A stretch of DNA of 64,000 bases, taken from NCBI RefSeq assembly GCF_036711975.1, contig NC_091966.1:18731501-18795500 (forward strand). Direction: 5' to 3'. The notes below the pieces were generated by a model. The model was not told where the DNA came from. It saw nothing but the letters and a program-made list of their open reading frames with translations, and searched no databases. Numbering within the stretch: position 1 is the first letter of the stretch; the number at the start of each line of letters is the position of its first letter. Source of the stretch: Onthophagus taurus. Lineage: Eukaryota > Arthropoda > Insecta > Coleoptera > Scarabaeidae. Shown piece by piece: positions 11,670 through 24,600 of this stretch. The position numbers were made by a program, and so were the translations under genes.

Positions 11670-11712
11670 TTGTAGACTGAAGATGGGAGGTGTTCCCGAA
11701 ACGTCTCAGATT
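11670..11712 (+). ncRNA. Candidate hammerhead ribozyme, right Penelope copy
   Basis: CTGAAGA at 11677-11683, a stem II of TGGG/CCC with loop AGGTGTT, GAAAC at 11698-11702, then GTC. It mirrors the left-copy motif and sits in the terminal region, where Penelope-like elements carry hammerheads. Stem III would be very short, as in other Penelope hammerheads. Confidence 0.55.
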
Positions 11713-11749
11713 GATTAATTTATAACAATTACGGAGGAAAAGTAACACC

Positions 11750-14297
11750 TCTAGTTCAATTTATCGTTTAAAATAAAATAAAATAAATTAAAATAAATAA
11801 ATGAATAAACTTCTTAAATGTAGCTGTATGTGGTTACGGCGGAGTGGAGACTAGGTATTTCGTGCCTCTCTTTGTTCTTTATTTTGTTTTTTTCTTTTTG
11901 TTGATTTTGTCTGTATATAGAATAACTTTAGTTTATTATTTGTATGCATTTGATACGCCTTGCACATCTGAATGTCAGATCGCTTTTGCCTAAATTAGTA
12001 GATGTTAAAAGTATATTATGTGATAATCATTTTGATGTTTTGGTTTTGACCGAAACGTGGTTGAATCCAAATACTGAGTACGATTTTGGATTTGATGGTT
12101 ATAGAATTGTCAGATTTGATAGGACTGATCGTGGTGGGGGTGTTGCGATATTCTTCCGTGATTACTTTGACTATAAACCTATTGCGGTTGGTGGTGATAT
12201 TGAGCAGGTCTGGCTTCAATTTTTCTTTCCTAAGACCTCTATTTTTGTCGGTGGGATATACAGACCGCCTCACATTAATTGTAGAAACTTTTTGAGTAGT
12301 GTTGAGGAAGTATACACTACTTGTGTTGCTGAAACCGAAAACATTTTTTGTTTGGGTGACCTGAACATCGATCTTCTGAACGTGGATGGTCCATTTATTA
12401 ATCTGTTTCATGAATTCTCTGCTCACTTGATTGATTCAGTCCCTTCTTTGAACCTTGCAACGCGTTTCAGTTTTAACGACTTACCGCCTTTAAATTTGAT
12501 TCAAACTAATTTTAAGTTTGTCTTTGTATCCGAAACTGATGTAATAAAAGCTATTTCCTCAATTTCTTCTAGAGCTGCCGGTGCTGATAATATCAGTATG
12601 AGTATGTTGAATATGTGTCTTCCATTTATATTACCCTACTTGACACATTTACTCAATGTTTGCATTGAAACTTCGGAAGTACCTGACTGTTGGAAGTTGT
12701 CAATTGTGGTTCCTATCCCAAAAAAACGTGACCCATCTGAGCCTAAAGATCTGCGGCCGATTAGCATACTGCCAATTTTATCTAAAGTTCTGGAAAGAAT
12801 TATGTTTAATCAGTTGCATCAATTTGTTCAACTTAATAATATTTTACCGAAGCATCAGTCTGGTTTTCGTAGAAACCATAGCTGCGGTACTGCTCTTCTC
12901 AAGGTAACTAATGATATTTTACAAGCTCGAGATAAAGGATTATGTACGTTGGTAGTCTTGTTGGATTTTAGTAGAGCTTTTGATAGTGTTTGTCATGACT
13001 TGCTTGTGGAATTGTTAAAGTATATTGGCTTCAGTGAATCCGCTTTAAACTTAATTAAAAATTATTTAAGTAATAGGCATCAGTCGGTTAGAATCGGTGA
13101 TGCTTTGTCTGAATTTCGCTGTTTGAGCAAGGGTGTACCACAAGGTACTATTTTAGGGCCTATTCTATTTTCTTTATATACATCTCAAATCGTTAGGGGG
13201 TTAAATCATTGTGAGTACCATATGTATGCGGATGACTAGCAGATGTATGTTTCCTTTGATCCACGCGACTTCGCGTTGGGTATTACGACTATGCAAAAAG
13301 ACCTTGATTACATTCATAAAGTGGCTCGGGAATACGGTCTACATCTTAATCCGAGTAAATCCAATGCTATACTTTTTAGAAATTCCGCTATATGTAATGG
13401 TTTTCGGGAAAGTATTGATTTGCAAATTGATGGTTGTAACATTCCTTTGGTTAGTGAGGTAAAGAATTTGGGTATGATTATGGACAACAGTTTTCGCTAT
13501 AAGAAGCATGTCTCCAACTGTATATCCAGGGCTTATTATCATCTGAGGATGTTGTTTCCTTATCGACACTACCTTGGTATTCATCTGAAAAAGATGTTGT
13601 GCGAAGCCTCTGTTTTGGCTCAATTCACTTATTGTGCTGAGGTCTACCATCCATGCATTGACGTTAGCGATGTAACACGTATTCAAAGAGTGCAAAATTG
13701 GTGTCTTCGGTATAAATATGGAATTAGAAAATATAACAGAATATCTTATAAACTGAAGAATGCGGGATGGCTAAATATGTATCATCGTAGGAAAGTGCAG
13801 TGTTTGTTCCTATACTATAAAATTATAAACTATAAGGAACCACAGTATCTCTACCAACTGATAACTTTCCGAAATGATGTCCACCGAATAAATACGCGAT
13901 TTCGCGGAAGACTGTCGCCACCCTTCTATCGTTTGTCTTTATTTCAGAGGTTATACATATTTCAAATAACTTCGAAATATAATGAGGTGGACGATAATTG
14001 CAAGGGGTTCTCGCTAGGAAGGTTTAAATTTACACCGAAAAATTCTTGTTTTCTTGAACAATGTCTACATGGGGGCAAACGCTGATCTGATATGTTTTGC
14101 AATCTTGTTGTTGTATCTAGCTGTTGCTTTGTAATTTTTGGCCGAGTCATGGTTTTCTTTTTTTGTTTCTTAGGTTAGTTAGAGTAGCTGTACTAGCTAG
14201 TACAAGCTGGAACTCGCCTATTTTCTTTTGTATGTTTTTTTTATACAATTAAGCTTTTCTAATAAAGGCATTTATTATTATTATTATTATAATAAAT
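11750..14297 (+). mobile_element. Jockey/CR1-like non-LTR retrotransposon, 3' part
   Basis: Contains a damaged ORF2 (11944-14085), a short 3' UTR with AATAAA near 14260, and a 3' tail of (TTA)n at about 14270-14297 instead of poly(A). It ends against the right arm of the mariner-type foldback. The 5' part with ORF1 (4866-5285) appears displaced by the Penelope insertion. Confidence 0.75.
11944..14085 (+). pseudogene. Non-LTR ORF2: apurinic-type endonuclease and reverse transcriptase
   Basis: N-terminal endonuclease motifs: LAHLNVRSLLPK, DVLVLTETWL, RGGGVAIFFR, GGIYRPPH and CLGDLNIDLL. The frame then runs almost at once into the RT lead-in (VIKAISSISSRAAGADNISM), so the end of the endonuclease with its SDH motif is missing, an internal deletion. 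RT follows: VVPIPKKRDPSEPKDLRPIS, SGFRRNHSCGTALL, VVLLDFSRAFDSV, LSKGVPQGTILGPILFSLYT and YHMYADD. A TAG (13237-13239) directly after YADD stops the frame; the remainder reads in the next segment to 14085 (KNLGMIMD, RIQRVQNWCLRYKYGIRKY). Inactive. Confidence 0.9.
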
Positions 14298-14532
14298 AAT
14301 CGATCACTTTACACGAAAATACTATTCCGTTTGATAAAATTAGCAGTGGAGTTGAAAATATTTTTAAGAAAGGGCTTTTTATTGCAGATAATATTTAATT
14401 TTAAAGAAACTTTGACTCGCTATATCTCGTTAAGGAGGCATTTGCGACCCCATGTATATTAAGACTGTTCATCTTAATTTTTGATGTATTACCTGCCCTA
14501 GAAGTCTGTCAGCGGTTTTTTGAATCACTGTA

Positions 14533-15317
14533 TATCTCAATCTGAACAAGTAGTACATTAATTCCAATAACCTTAATGCCACACCTATCTATACACAGAG
14601 GCATTTTAATCTTAGGTTACCTCTCGATTTAGTCTTTATGATTAAGGAATACTAAATACTTGAGTTATAAGAAATATTATTCTTTTTGTATAACTTTGTA
14701 CAAAGTCATTAGAGTTGATTTGGAAGAAATCTTTACTTTTTTGTTTGAGAGTTTAAACAAAATTAATTTGTCTTGATTCTGTATTAATGAATACCTGTAA
14801 TTAAATTATTAACTTAAAAGAAATAAATTAAATGGTTTAAAAATCGTAATTCTACATAACCTCAATTTTATGTGTCAAGATGACGTAATGTCATTTTTTA
14901 GGTTAGTTTATTAAAACATAATTATAATTTTAAACAAACAGTAATTCAGTTTAATAAAAATAATATGAAATTGTTAAACCTTTCTAAAAAATTCTTAAAT
15001 AAGAATTAATTCTTTGAACCATCCTGCCATCTCTGTTTTAATTCAGACACAATACGTGCACGTAATAGAATGGATACGCATCAGATAAAACAGGTAGTCA
15101 ATGTTCGTGTGTAAATACTTTTGAATTAAACTTGAAATATTTTTATACACACATATTTTTCGAGGTAAGATCCCTCATAATTACATACTTATACAACTTT
15201 ACTTTAACAATTACCTATTACCCGTCAAATTCAAACAATTTAAAAGCGCGCATTCACCATTTTAAAGTTTTTGAGGTTATATCACTATTTATTGGGGCCT
15301 GTTGCTTCTATTTCCAG
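14533..15317 (+). promoter_or_regulatory. Presumed promoter and 5' UTR region of the ANKRD11/12-like gene
   Basis: No open frame of interest. A strong donor (CGAG|GTAAGA at 15164/15165) and an acceptor (TTTCCAG ending 15317) could define a 153-bp 5' UTR intron just upstream of the start codon. Joined, the upstream frame is open back to a TGA at 15122-15124 without another ATG, which supports translation from 15347. No TATA box is evident and the transcription start cannot be placed. Confidence 0.35.
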
Positions 15318-15346
15318 ATACGTACATAGCTTTAATATTTCACGAG

Positions 15347-15638
15347 ATGCCTTCATCAGTGCGTCCTAAAAGTTACACTGGTGGAAGCAGGACTTTGCCA
15401 GTTACACCCATGTCCGAACGTCAACAAATGGCCTTATTAATGCAAATGACTTCATCAAGTAATGAAGCTAGTCGAAGCCCTAGTAATAGCACTAATAGTA
15501 GCAGTAATAATAATAGAAATAAAGATAGAAACGAACGTGGCGAGACACCTTTACATTTAGCAGCTATTAAAGGAGACGTTGAACAAGTGTCAAAACTTTT
15601 GGCTCATCGAGCAGATCCTAATATAGCTGATTATGCAG
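15347..15638 (+). CDS. ANKRD11: ANKRD11/12-like exon 1 (start and first ankyrin repeat)
   Basis: Encodes residues 1-97 plus one base. The N-terminus is Ser/Asn-rich around the conserved [12 protein letters not shown] block; ankyrin repeat 1 ([14 protein letters not shown], then PNIADYA) runs to the exon end. Donor CAG|GTAAGC at 15639. The frame is open upstream of the ATG, so a longer N-terminus from an upstream exon cannot be excluded. Confidence 0.88.
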
Positions 15639-18600
15639 GTAAGCATAAAACTTGTCTAAAATATTAATTGTAAATACATAAAAATTAATAATTTTTTTAT
15701 TTAGGTTGGACACCTTTACATGAAGCATGTAACCATGGCTGGTACGAGGTTGCATATAAATTGGTTCAAGCTGGGGCCAATGTTAATGCTAAAGGTTTAG
15801 ATAATGAGACGCCTCTTCATGATGCTGCTGTAAATGGTCACTTAAAACTGGTGAAATTATTAGTGGAAAAAGGGGCTGATATTCATGCAAAAAATTGCAA
15901 GGGAAAGACCCCTTTAAGTATTGCTTCCCCTGGAGTAGCTCAAATAATGTTGGATCCTACTTTACCAATTTCAGGTAGGTGGTGTTTTTCTGACTTTATA
16001 TAAATGGGTTTTCTTAATTGTAATAAGTTTAATGTTTAAATAGGTTTGTATTATTGTGGAAGTTTTATTATTATTAAATATACTGTATATCTTATCTTTT
16101 TGGTAAGATAGTCTATTAATTAATGAATAGTTTTTTAAGGATTAGTGGTTTATTAAGTAAAATCATGGGTGAACATATAACTTAATACTAATTAATATAA
16201 ATTAATTAAAAAAAATGGATAACATTAGAGTATTTACATTATTGATGATAAGAGTATCATATCCACTTTATTACAATTTTTATTTAATTCTTAACATATT
16301 TAATTATCTCTATAATTTAATATAATATACAAAAAATTAAATATCTGAAATCTCTAGATAAATATCTAGATGGATAGATAGATAGGGAGATTCCGTCCTA
16401 TTCATTGGAAATTTACTCAAGTTCAGCATGTACTTTCACCTTTATACTGAAAGGGAAATTATTAATGATAATATATTTATGAAAATTTTATATTTTAGAA
16501 CAACAAACATAAATAAATGAAACATTTATTTAAGAAATTAAAAAATTATAAATTGAAATGAATAAAATTGAAATTGATTCCTCAGAAAACCGTGTGTGAA
16601 ATAGAAACAGCGCATTTTGGTCTATGTAAATCATGTAAATCGAAAACAGTCTAAAATGTGCATCATTCAGATATTTGCTTTAACGTAAATTAATATTGGA
16701 ATGCAAGTAAATAGTACATGTATTTTCTAATAGATAAAAGTGGCAGTTTGTTAATAAAATATGTAACAAACTAACATATATATGTAATTAACTAACTAGA
16801 AGATATTGCAAACTGTTATCTCTCTTGTAGACTACATATTAATCTTTTCTTCTTAACTGGAATGATATCACTTTCATCACTACATACTTCTACTTGCTTT
16901 TACATACGATTCAATGTTGGATTTACTAAGGATTTCAGTTTGATCAGATTTTACAGTGATATCTATAATTAACCAATGTGTTTGAAAATTTAAAACCAAC
17001 CATAGCTCGCGAAAAAGGATTGCTTCTTTTCAGCTGAAGAAGTAGTGACTGATTCTCAAAGTTTTCATAAAGCTTCAAAGCCTTATTTCTAATTGTATTG
17101 GCAATTATAAGTACTTTTAATATATAATAAGTACTTTTAAAGATTTTTTTAGTTCCCTTAGGGAATTTTCTAAAAGAGAAACTGCTTCAAATAAATTGGT
17201 ATTTATCATCTGAAGTAATTTTGACAATGGTAAAATAATAATAATAACCATAATCTAAGAGACAATATAAATTCCGGAGAACTTGTGATTATTAATCCTT
17301 TCTGGCAGTAGGGTATATTTTGAGTTGTATCTCATTGCATTGATCACAGCGCATCGGTACTTATTGTATCTTCTGCGGCCCAAGAAAATATTGAAACGAA
17401 AAGCTTAGACAAACTGCCTGTATCTAGAGATGATCTTTCTAGTCACCTTCTCAATATGCAAATTCAAAAGAAGTATACCCAGTAGAAATTCCATTATTAC
17501 AGATGAAATGGTACTTATTTAATTAGTTTACGTCAATCTGGATATTGGTTGAATTTGAAAATTTACTGGGAATTGAGACCTGTTGGAGTTTCCTGCAGCT
17601 CCTTATGCTATTATAGATCTAACCATAGTCATGTAGAATCAGTAAAATCTTCTTAAGGATTAACTTCTAATTCTTCCTTTGTGGAGGAGACTTTTTAAAT
17701 ACGCGTTCCATGATAGGATTTATTCCCCTTGAATTGTTGGACTGGTTGTTTTCTCAAGTTGTTTTATTCGCTGAAAGGCACAATGATGACCTTTGTGGAT
17801 TAATAGAGAGGATTTCTGACATCACAAGTAAATTGCGTTTATGATTTCCTGAGAAATAAAAAACCTTATAAAACTTTAGATATCTTTAACATCCTCGACA
17901 ATCGCTATCAAGTAATTAACTAGAAGACACCAATGAATTGGGGGTATGTAGTACTCCTATGTAGCATACTAAATAGAATTCAATTATTAAGTTCAATTCT
18001 ATATCCAGAAAAACACAAATCAAAATCTCCGTTTCTTCATTAATCTTGAAGCTTGATTCAGCTTGATTAACTGAATAGGCGATTCAGTGTACCATATACT
18101 AATGACATTGTGCCGACATGGCCTTTCAGAATCTTCTATTTTTAAGTTGAATAGCCAAAAAAAAAACAACATTAAAAAACATTACATGGAATAGCAATAT
18201 GTGGTAATGGTAAAAGAATATATTCATGACAGTTGAAGCAACACTTGCTCTGGACATTTTTACCCAAACACATAACAAGTGCAAAATTTTTGTTACAATA
18301 AAATATTTCTTCTTATCTAGTTTTGTCTAATAATCTGTTTCTTATCTAATATGTTTCATAGTTTTGCTACACACTCAGAAGGTATCAAAGAAGAAATCGA
18401 TGAATACATAATTTCTGAAGCACAATTTAGGTACCGTCCTTGTCATGTTTCTACTATCCAGAGTTGTATCGAAATCATTACACTGCTGTAGGATTCTAAG
18501 CTGTTTTTATTAATATTCTCATATTGCCACTTACATTAAAAAAAATAAAATATCTCATTCAAATACAGATGTGCGCAAATGACGTGTACAACGGAAGACC

Positions 18601-21600
18601 ACAAGTATGTTGACCAAAAATTTGATGATTTAACTCAACTTATCTATATACAAAATTGTTTAGATTAGCCGCTAGAGGGCTTTAGAAATAATATTTCTTT
18701 TTAAATTTTTTTAAATAAGTCGAAGAGTCCTCGATGGATTTTATTTCATGCGTTTGTAGTGGACTACAGCTATTTGTGGAATAAACTCTAACTTCGAAAA
18801 TTATAGGGTGTTTAAAAACTTTGTCACAATAAATTAAGCATCCATATTTCTTTAACCCCTGTATAGACACTACCATTTTTCTTCTGAATACTTACTTTAA
18901 TTTAGAAACTATTTTCTTACAAAATTTCAGTTGGGTAAACGGTTTAGCCATAAAAAATATTTTCTAAATCCCCAAGCGCGAATGAGTGATGTAAACATGT
19001 AAGGTAACACTAATAACGTTTTTTTAAATAGTTGGCCAGGTATAATTAATTTAAAAAAACAAAATCAGTTTATGTCACTTAAACTTGACAGCGTTATTCG
19101 TATTTTTCATTTTGCGTTTTATCTTCGATTCATCATGAATTTTCAAAGCCATCTAGCGGCTAAACTACGCAATTTTGTATATAGATAAGTTGAGTTAAAT
19201 CATCATATTTTTGATCAAGGTACTTGAGGTCTCATCCGTTGTACACGTCATTTCCGGACACCTGTACAATTCATTTATGAGCCAATTAAATAACACAAAA
19301 GCAAAATAAGCTGTCTTAATCACAATGGAGACTACAAAGGAGTTTGTGTCATGTTGGATTCCAAGAGCAAGGATTAATTTGTGGATAATCATCTTAAAGA
19401 TCACCTACGATACGTTGTGGATTTTGAATCTACAGAGTGTTTCGGTGACTAGGGGAATAAACGTAACCACGTATCGAGTCCTCAAATTGCAAAGATACAG
19501 GCCATCAAACTTAAGAAATTATAACACATTTTTCTAAATATCTTAAACACTATTTATGGTAAAACGTTGAAATTTGGTACAGTGTAAACTAATATCACGT
19601 AAAATCATTAGGCAATTTTTGAGTTGGATCAGTCCGCGGGAATAATGCTATACAGCTGTTCCTAAAATTTGTTTGCTACGAACTTTTTTATTCTATCATA
19701 ACCCTACATTTATTTTGCAGTGTTTAATAGTAAATTTAGTTTAGAAACTTTTATCACTCTTAGAGAATATTAATAAAAACCACCGTTTTCGTATTAAATG
19801 CAGTTATTCAATAATAAAACTAAAAAAAAATAATAATCTGAATTGGCAATGACAAGTGAAAATCGATTTGAGCCGGTCATAACTATTATGTATGCAACAT
19901 TTCCAAATGTAGATTTAGTTAAATCCATTTTTAATTTGTTTTAGTTGCTTTAATAAAATCCAAAAACAATAAATTAAAAATCAACAAAAAATAAACAAAA
20001 AACCGACAACGCTAACAGGAATAATAAAAAAAGTACATAAAATAACAAGACAAGTAATAAAAAATACTAAAGGAAATGTTCAAAAACTTAAATTTCTTTT
20101 TTTTTAGTGCTAATATTGAAATCGGAATCCAACACTTTTGCATTTAACACGAAAACGGTGATTTTTATCAATATTATTTAAGAGTGATAAAAGTTTCTAA
20201 ACTAAATCTACGATAAACTGGATTCTAATGTATAATGTAGATTGCAAATTCAAGCTTCTACATACAGGCTGTTTCATGAGGAATGGTACATACGTTAATA
20301 TGTTATAGATTTGTTCATTTTAAGCAGAAAAGTTCCTAAAAACATGTGCTCAATTCTCAAAGGTAACTGAGATAGAGCGAGTTAATGCATAAACTGATTT
20401 ATTTAAATGTGTACAGGGTGTCCAAATTTCGATGGATTTGCAGGGTATCTCAGTTATTATGAAAGATAGAAAGTTGCGGCTTTCGCGAACCTGAGCTACT
20501 TTTTTGTGAAACTTACGATGGCGCAAAGCAAATTTTCATAACCCTCTTCGTTTTTGATATACCGGGAGTGTTTCAAAATTTACGATTTTCAGACACCTCC
20601 TGTACCTCGGCTATCCGGAAACGTAAAAACGGGTTCTAATAGATTTTTTCATGTAGAATCCAATGGTGCACGTAGAATTTTTCTAGTCATCACGATTTTT
20701 GAGTTATAAAGAGTTAAGTATTTTAGAAGTTGAGTATTCAGTATTTGAGTTGTGTTTATAACTCAAAAACCGTGATGACTAGAAAAATTCTACGTGCACC
20801 ATTGGATTCCACGTGAAAAAATCTATTAGAACCCGTTTTTACTATTTTACTACGTTTCAAACTAAGTTGCTCAAATACTGAATACTCAACTTCTAAAATA
20901 CTTAACTCTTTATAACTCAAAAACCGTGATGACTAGAAAAATTCTACGTGCAGCATTGGATTCCACGTGAAGAAATCTATTAGAACCCGCTTTTACTATT
21001 TTACTAAGTTTCCGGATAGCCGAGATACAGGAATGTCTGAAAATCGTAAATTTCAAACACTCCCTGTATATCAAAAACGAAGGGGGCTATGAAAATTTGG
21101 TTTGCGCCATTGTAATTTTCACAAAAAAGTAGCTCAGGTTCGCGACAGCCGCAACTTTCTATCTTTCATAATAACTGAGATACCCTGCAAACCCATCGAA
21201 ATTTAGACACCCTGTACATAAAATATAGAAATTCGGACTTTAAGGGGGGAAATTCATTTAGAACCGTCAAAAAACTCAAAATTTTTTTTTTCCATAAAAA
21301 GTTGCCTGAACATCTTAAGAATGTGATAGCAAAATTTTAAAGCGAAATTCTAAGTACTTCCGTTAAAATAGCGTATTTTCCCGGTGCGTGTTCTTCGTGA
21401 AAATCATACATATAAACTATGTGACTCACTCGTGATTCACGTGACTCACGCATGATCACGTGAAATGACATGAAAATGAAAAATTGGACATGTTGAAAAG
21501 AGGATGGGCTCCCGACTACGAAACATAAAAGAAACATACAAACTTGGCGGAAAAGGAAAATTAACAGATACTTTAATCAGAAAACTTACGACTTGCTATC

Positions 21601-24600
21601 CGTAGAAATAGAAACAGTGCAGAGGACATGAAAAAAGCGATAATGGCTACTTATTACCACATGTGCTCTACAGATGAACATCCAAATCACCAATATTGTC
21701 CGTCAGGATCCGAGAGCTGGTGCAAGTGGCAAAAAGCTAAATCAAATAGGTCGGATTCCTTGATGAAGTATCCAGTGCCATTGCATCCAGATATTCAGAA
21801 ACACATATATTCAATTTATGAAGATTTTTCCCAAGAAAATTTATTAATAAGATGTTTGGGGGGGCACACTCAAAATGCCAATGAAAGTTTCAACTCTACT
21901 ATTTGGCGATTGGCTCCAAAGCACCTGAATTCTGGCTTAAAAATAGTGGAAATTAGTACATATATTGCGGCTAGTTTATTTAATGAAGAACGCAGTAGCA
22001 TATTGGAAATAATGAGTAAATTAGATCTAATTATTGGAAGGCAAGCCAAAATATACGCTGAACAAATGGACGAACATCGAATTACTCGACAGGAACGACG
22101 TAACGAATCTGTGTTTAAAGAAGCTCGAAAAGCACAAAAAGACAAGTTGGCGATCGAAAGTGAATTTTATGAAGAAGCTGAAGGTCTGTTAAATGGTCCG
22201 GGTACTAGCCAACAAGTTATTGGTGATTGAAAAAAATTTGGTTTTACGATTTGAAACTTTAACGCGCTTTTTCTCAAATCAATGTATTTACACCTTATAA
22301 GCACGATAACTAATAAACTACTTGACCGATTTTCATTAAATTTGTTACACATATAAATAGTAATATCCCCTTCTATTTGAACCTCTAAGTATACATAAGT
22401 TATTTTAAAAAATTACTTTTTTATTAATTTATATATCAATATTTTCTTAAAAAGTTATAACATTATTTTAAAACACCTGTATTTTTTAAATGTTTAGCTT
22501 TTTTAAACTTTTTTTTGGTTCACATAGAAGATATGAATGTTGGAAACAATTTAAATGCATTCGCAAGTAATTCTAACCACTGTAGCGAATGCTAGAATGT
22601 TTGAAACGGAACCGCTCACTCCGTAACGTTCCCCTATCTGATCACTATTTGCCGTTCGCCTATAAAAGTATTAGAATATGTGAATACATATTTTTATAGT
22701 ACAAAGCATCACTAAATAGTAGTGGGTATCAAAAAGGTTTGAAACTAATTTCAACTTCATGAAAAAATAACTTGAAAATACGCTTATTTTAGCTCGTCTA
22801 AATGTACTTCCCCCCTTAAAGGAAGGGTTCGAATATCACACCGCCTAACTCGATGCACTTGGCTGATCTCTTGAAGATATCACGCTCTGTGCTGCGTAAT
22901 TTATTCTGATGTGCCTTGATTCGTACAGCACTGGGCGTAATACGAGTGATTAGCTCATCACGCGCAATATTACCCATCCACAAAATTTCAATCTCCTGGC
23001 AAAGTCTGTTGGTTCAAGGTGTTGTATGAGTACGCAATGTTCTCCATACTTTTACATGAGGAACACCTAGACGAGCATAAAGTCTTCTTGTATTGGTAGA
23101 TGGACTGTGTTCGACCGACTGAAGAATTTGTTCAACTTCATTCACAGTTTGCACACCTGCACGTTGAGAATGAATACTTGTTCTTAGAACAGAACCGGTT
23201 TTATGCAATCTGTTGAATGTTCGAGTAAATCCTCTTGAATCTGGTAGCACTCGGTTAGAAAACTCAGGTTTCCATTGCAGAAACCGTAACAAAACACCAT
23301 ATCAGCAAAGTCCGAATTTCTATATTTTATGTACATTTAAATAAATCAGTTTATGCATTAACTGGCTGTATCTCGGATACCTTTGAGAATTGAGCACATG
23401 TTTTTCGGAACTCATGAAAAAACCTGTATAATGATATTAATAATATCCCAAAATAAATACTTAAATGGTGCCTTTTTTATCACGAGAATATCGAAAGATG
23501 TAGGACCGTCTGTTGATCTTCAGGGTTACGAAGAAGAACCCCTTTAAGGTAGATCAAATTGCTGGTAAAGATCCAATTCATGAGGAGGCTAACATCATAA
23601 TAAAGAACATTCAGGCCAATTCCAAAACTTCAACTGCAACGGAGATATTGTTTGAAACTTGGACACCACTATACACAACAAGGATTGGCAAGGAATTAAG
23701 AGCCATTCCGTGCAACCTGTATCACAGAAAGGCAGAAAGAAAAAATTCAATGGCTACGAACCTCTCGAGTTAACCGGTTGTATTTTCAGCTGCTCTAGTG
23801 ACAAAAAGGCACAAACAGTGCAAATTCAAACCTTACTATGGTCTAGTACTAGAGTTTATTTCCTCAAAATTGATCCATGACATTGTGTTACGTTTGAGTT
23901 GCAAATGGTATACTTTGGAAACTGTAGAATTCCTTTCCAAAACGATCATATCTTAGACGTCCTGCTTTATCTTCTTGGCCATACATCAATCTTTTTGTGA
24001 AATTTATCTCGCATATAATAATCTTGGGCTTCAGATACAGCGTATCTGCATGAAAAGCTTTAACGAGGCTAATTAACTTGAATTGAAAATAAACTTCTAC
24101 GCAGTTTTGATAAGTTACTTTTGTGTATCTTCAAACATGGCAATAATGCAAACTACAGTATCTTTGTTAATGCGATTGTTTACCATTCTATGGTGATATT
24201 ATATCTGATCATTATTCTGATAATGTTTGGCTGTATTTTTTTTTAGATTTGTTAACACTATTATTTATTCCCAAAATACCTTAAGATTGTTTTCTTTCAA
24301 ACTGTACTTTTTGACCATATTATACAAAGAGACTTTCCTTCACCAGATCATTAAATATAGATAAATCTTTATAACGTTACTCTCTTTCGAGCTTTTGACT
24401 TTATGCTTACTTCGTTTATAAGGAATAAAGAAAGTATAGTAAAGTAGTATAGATTAGATATGTTAAATCGACGTATTTTGGCCCCTTATACAGGTGTATC
24501 AAAAATGTACTCACATTTCGAATGACGAGAAAAACATTATTTATGAATATAGAATAAAATGGAATGGCTTCGAATACAGAAGGCAAATGTGATTGAAGAA

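Larger units (their letters stand above)
5309..11744. mobile_element. Penelope-like retroelement, inverted head-to-head pair
   Basis: The outer ends are inverted copies: 5309-5680 is the complement of about 11370-11744, sharing the block CTCCGTAATTGTTATAAATT. The right half (9589-11744) is a + strand copy. The left half (9588-5309, - strand) is a second copy of the 3' portion, interrupted by a TTAA-flanked transposon at 6088-8962. Both copies are 5'-truncated and meet head to head at about 9588/9589. Paired, partly truncated copies with inverted terminal regions are typical of Penelope-like elements. Confidence 0.85.
4621..14530. mobile_element. Mariner-type foldback MITE split by nested insertions
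   Basis: Two arms of about 230 bp (4621-4850 and 14305-14530) are inverted copies. The ends read CAGGGTGATT and, on the right, AATCACTG, each next to a TA (4619-4620, 14531-14532), as expected for Tc1/mariner-type insertion. Both arms share the block ATGGGGTCGCAAATGCCTC/GAGGCATTTGCGACCCCAT. The original element was a foldback of about 460 bp; roughly 9.4 kb of later insertions now separate its arms. Confidence 0.8.
20265..23426. mobile_element. Tc1/mariner-family transposon carrying two later insertions
   Basis: Inverted ends CAGGCTGTTTCATGAG and (right) CAGGTTTTTTCATGAG, each next to TA (20263-20264, 23427-23428). Terminal repeats of about 150 bp share AACATGTGCTCAATTCTCAAAGG. A decayed minus-strand transposase sits at 22830-23290. 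Two later elements are embedded: a foldback MITE (20414-21214) and a TTAA-flanked element (21244-22815). The intact right terminal repeat supplies the uninterrupted version of the site hit by the MITE. Confidence 0.8.

Noticed and set aside
16365..16395. GATA-type microsatellite as a regulatory element
   Set aside because: Short and imperfect; such tracts are common in AT-rich introns.
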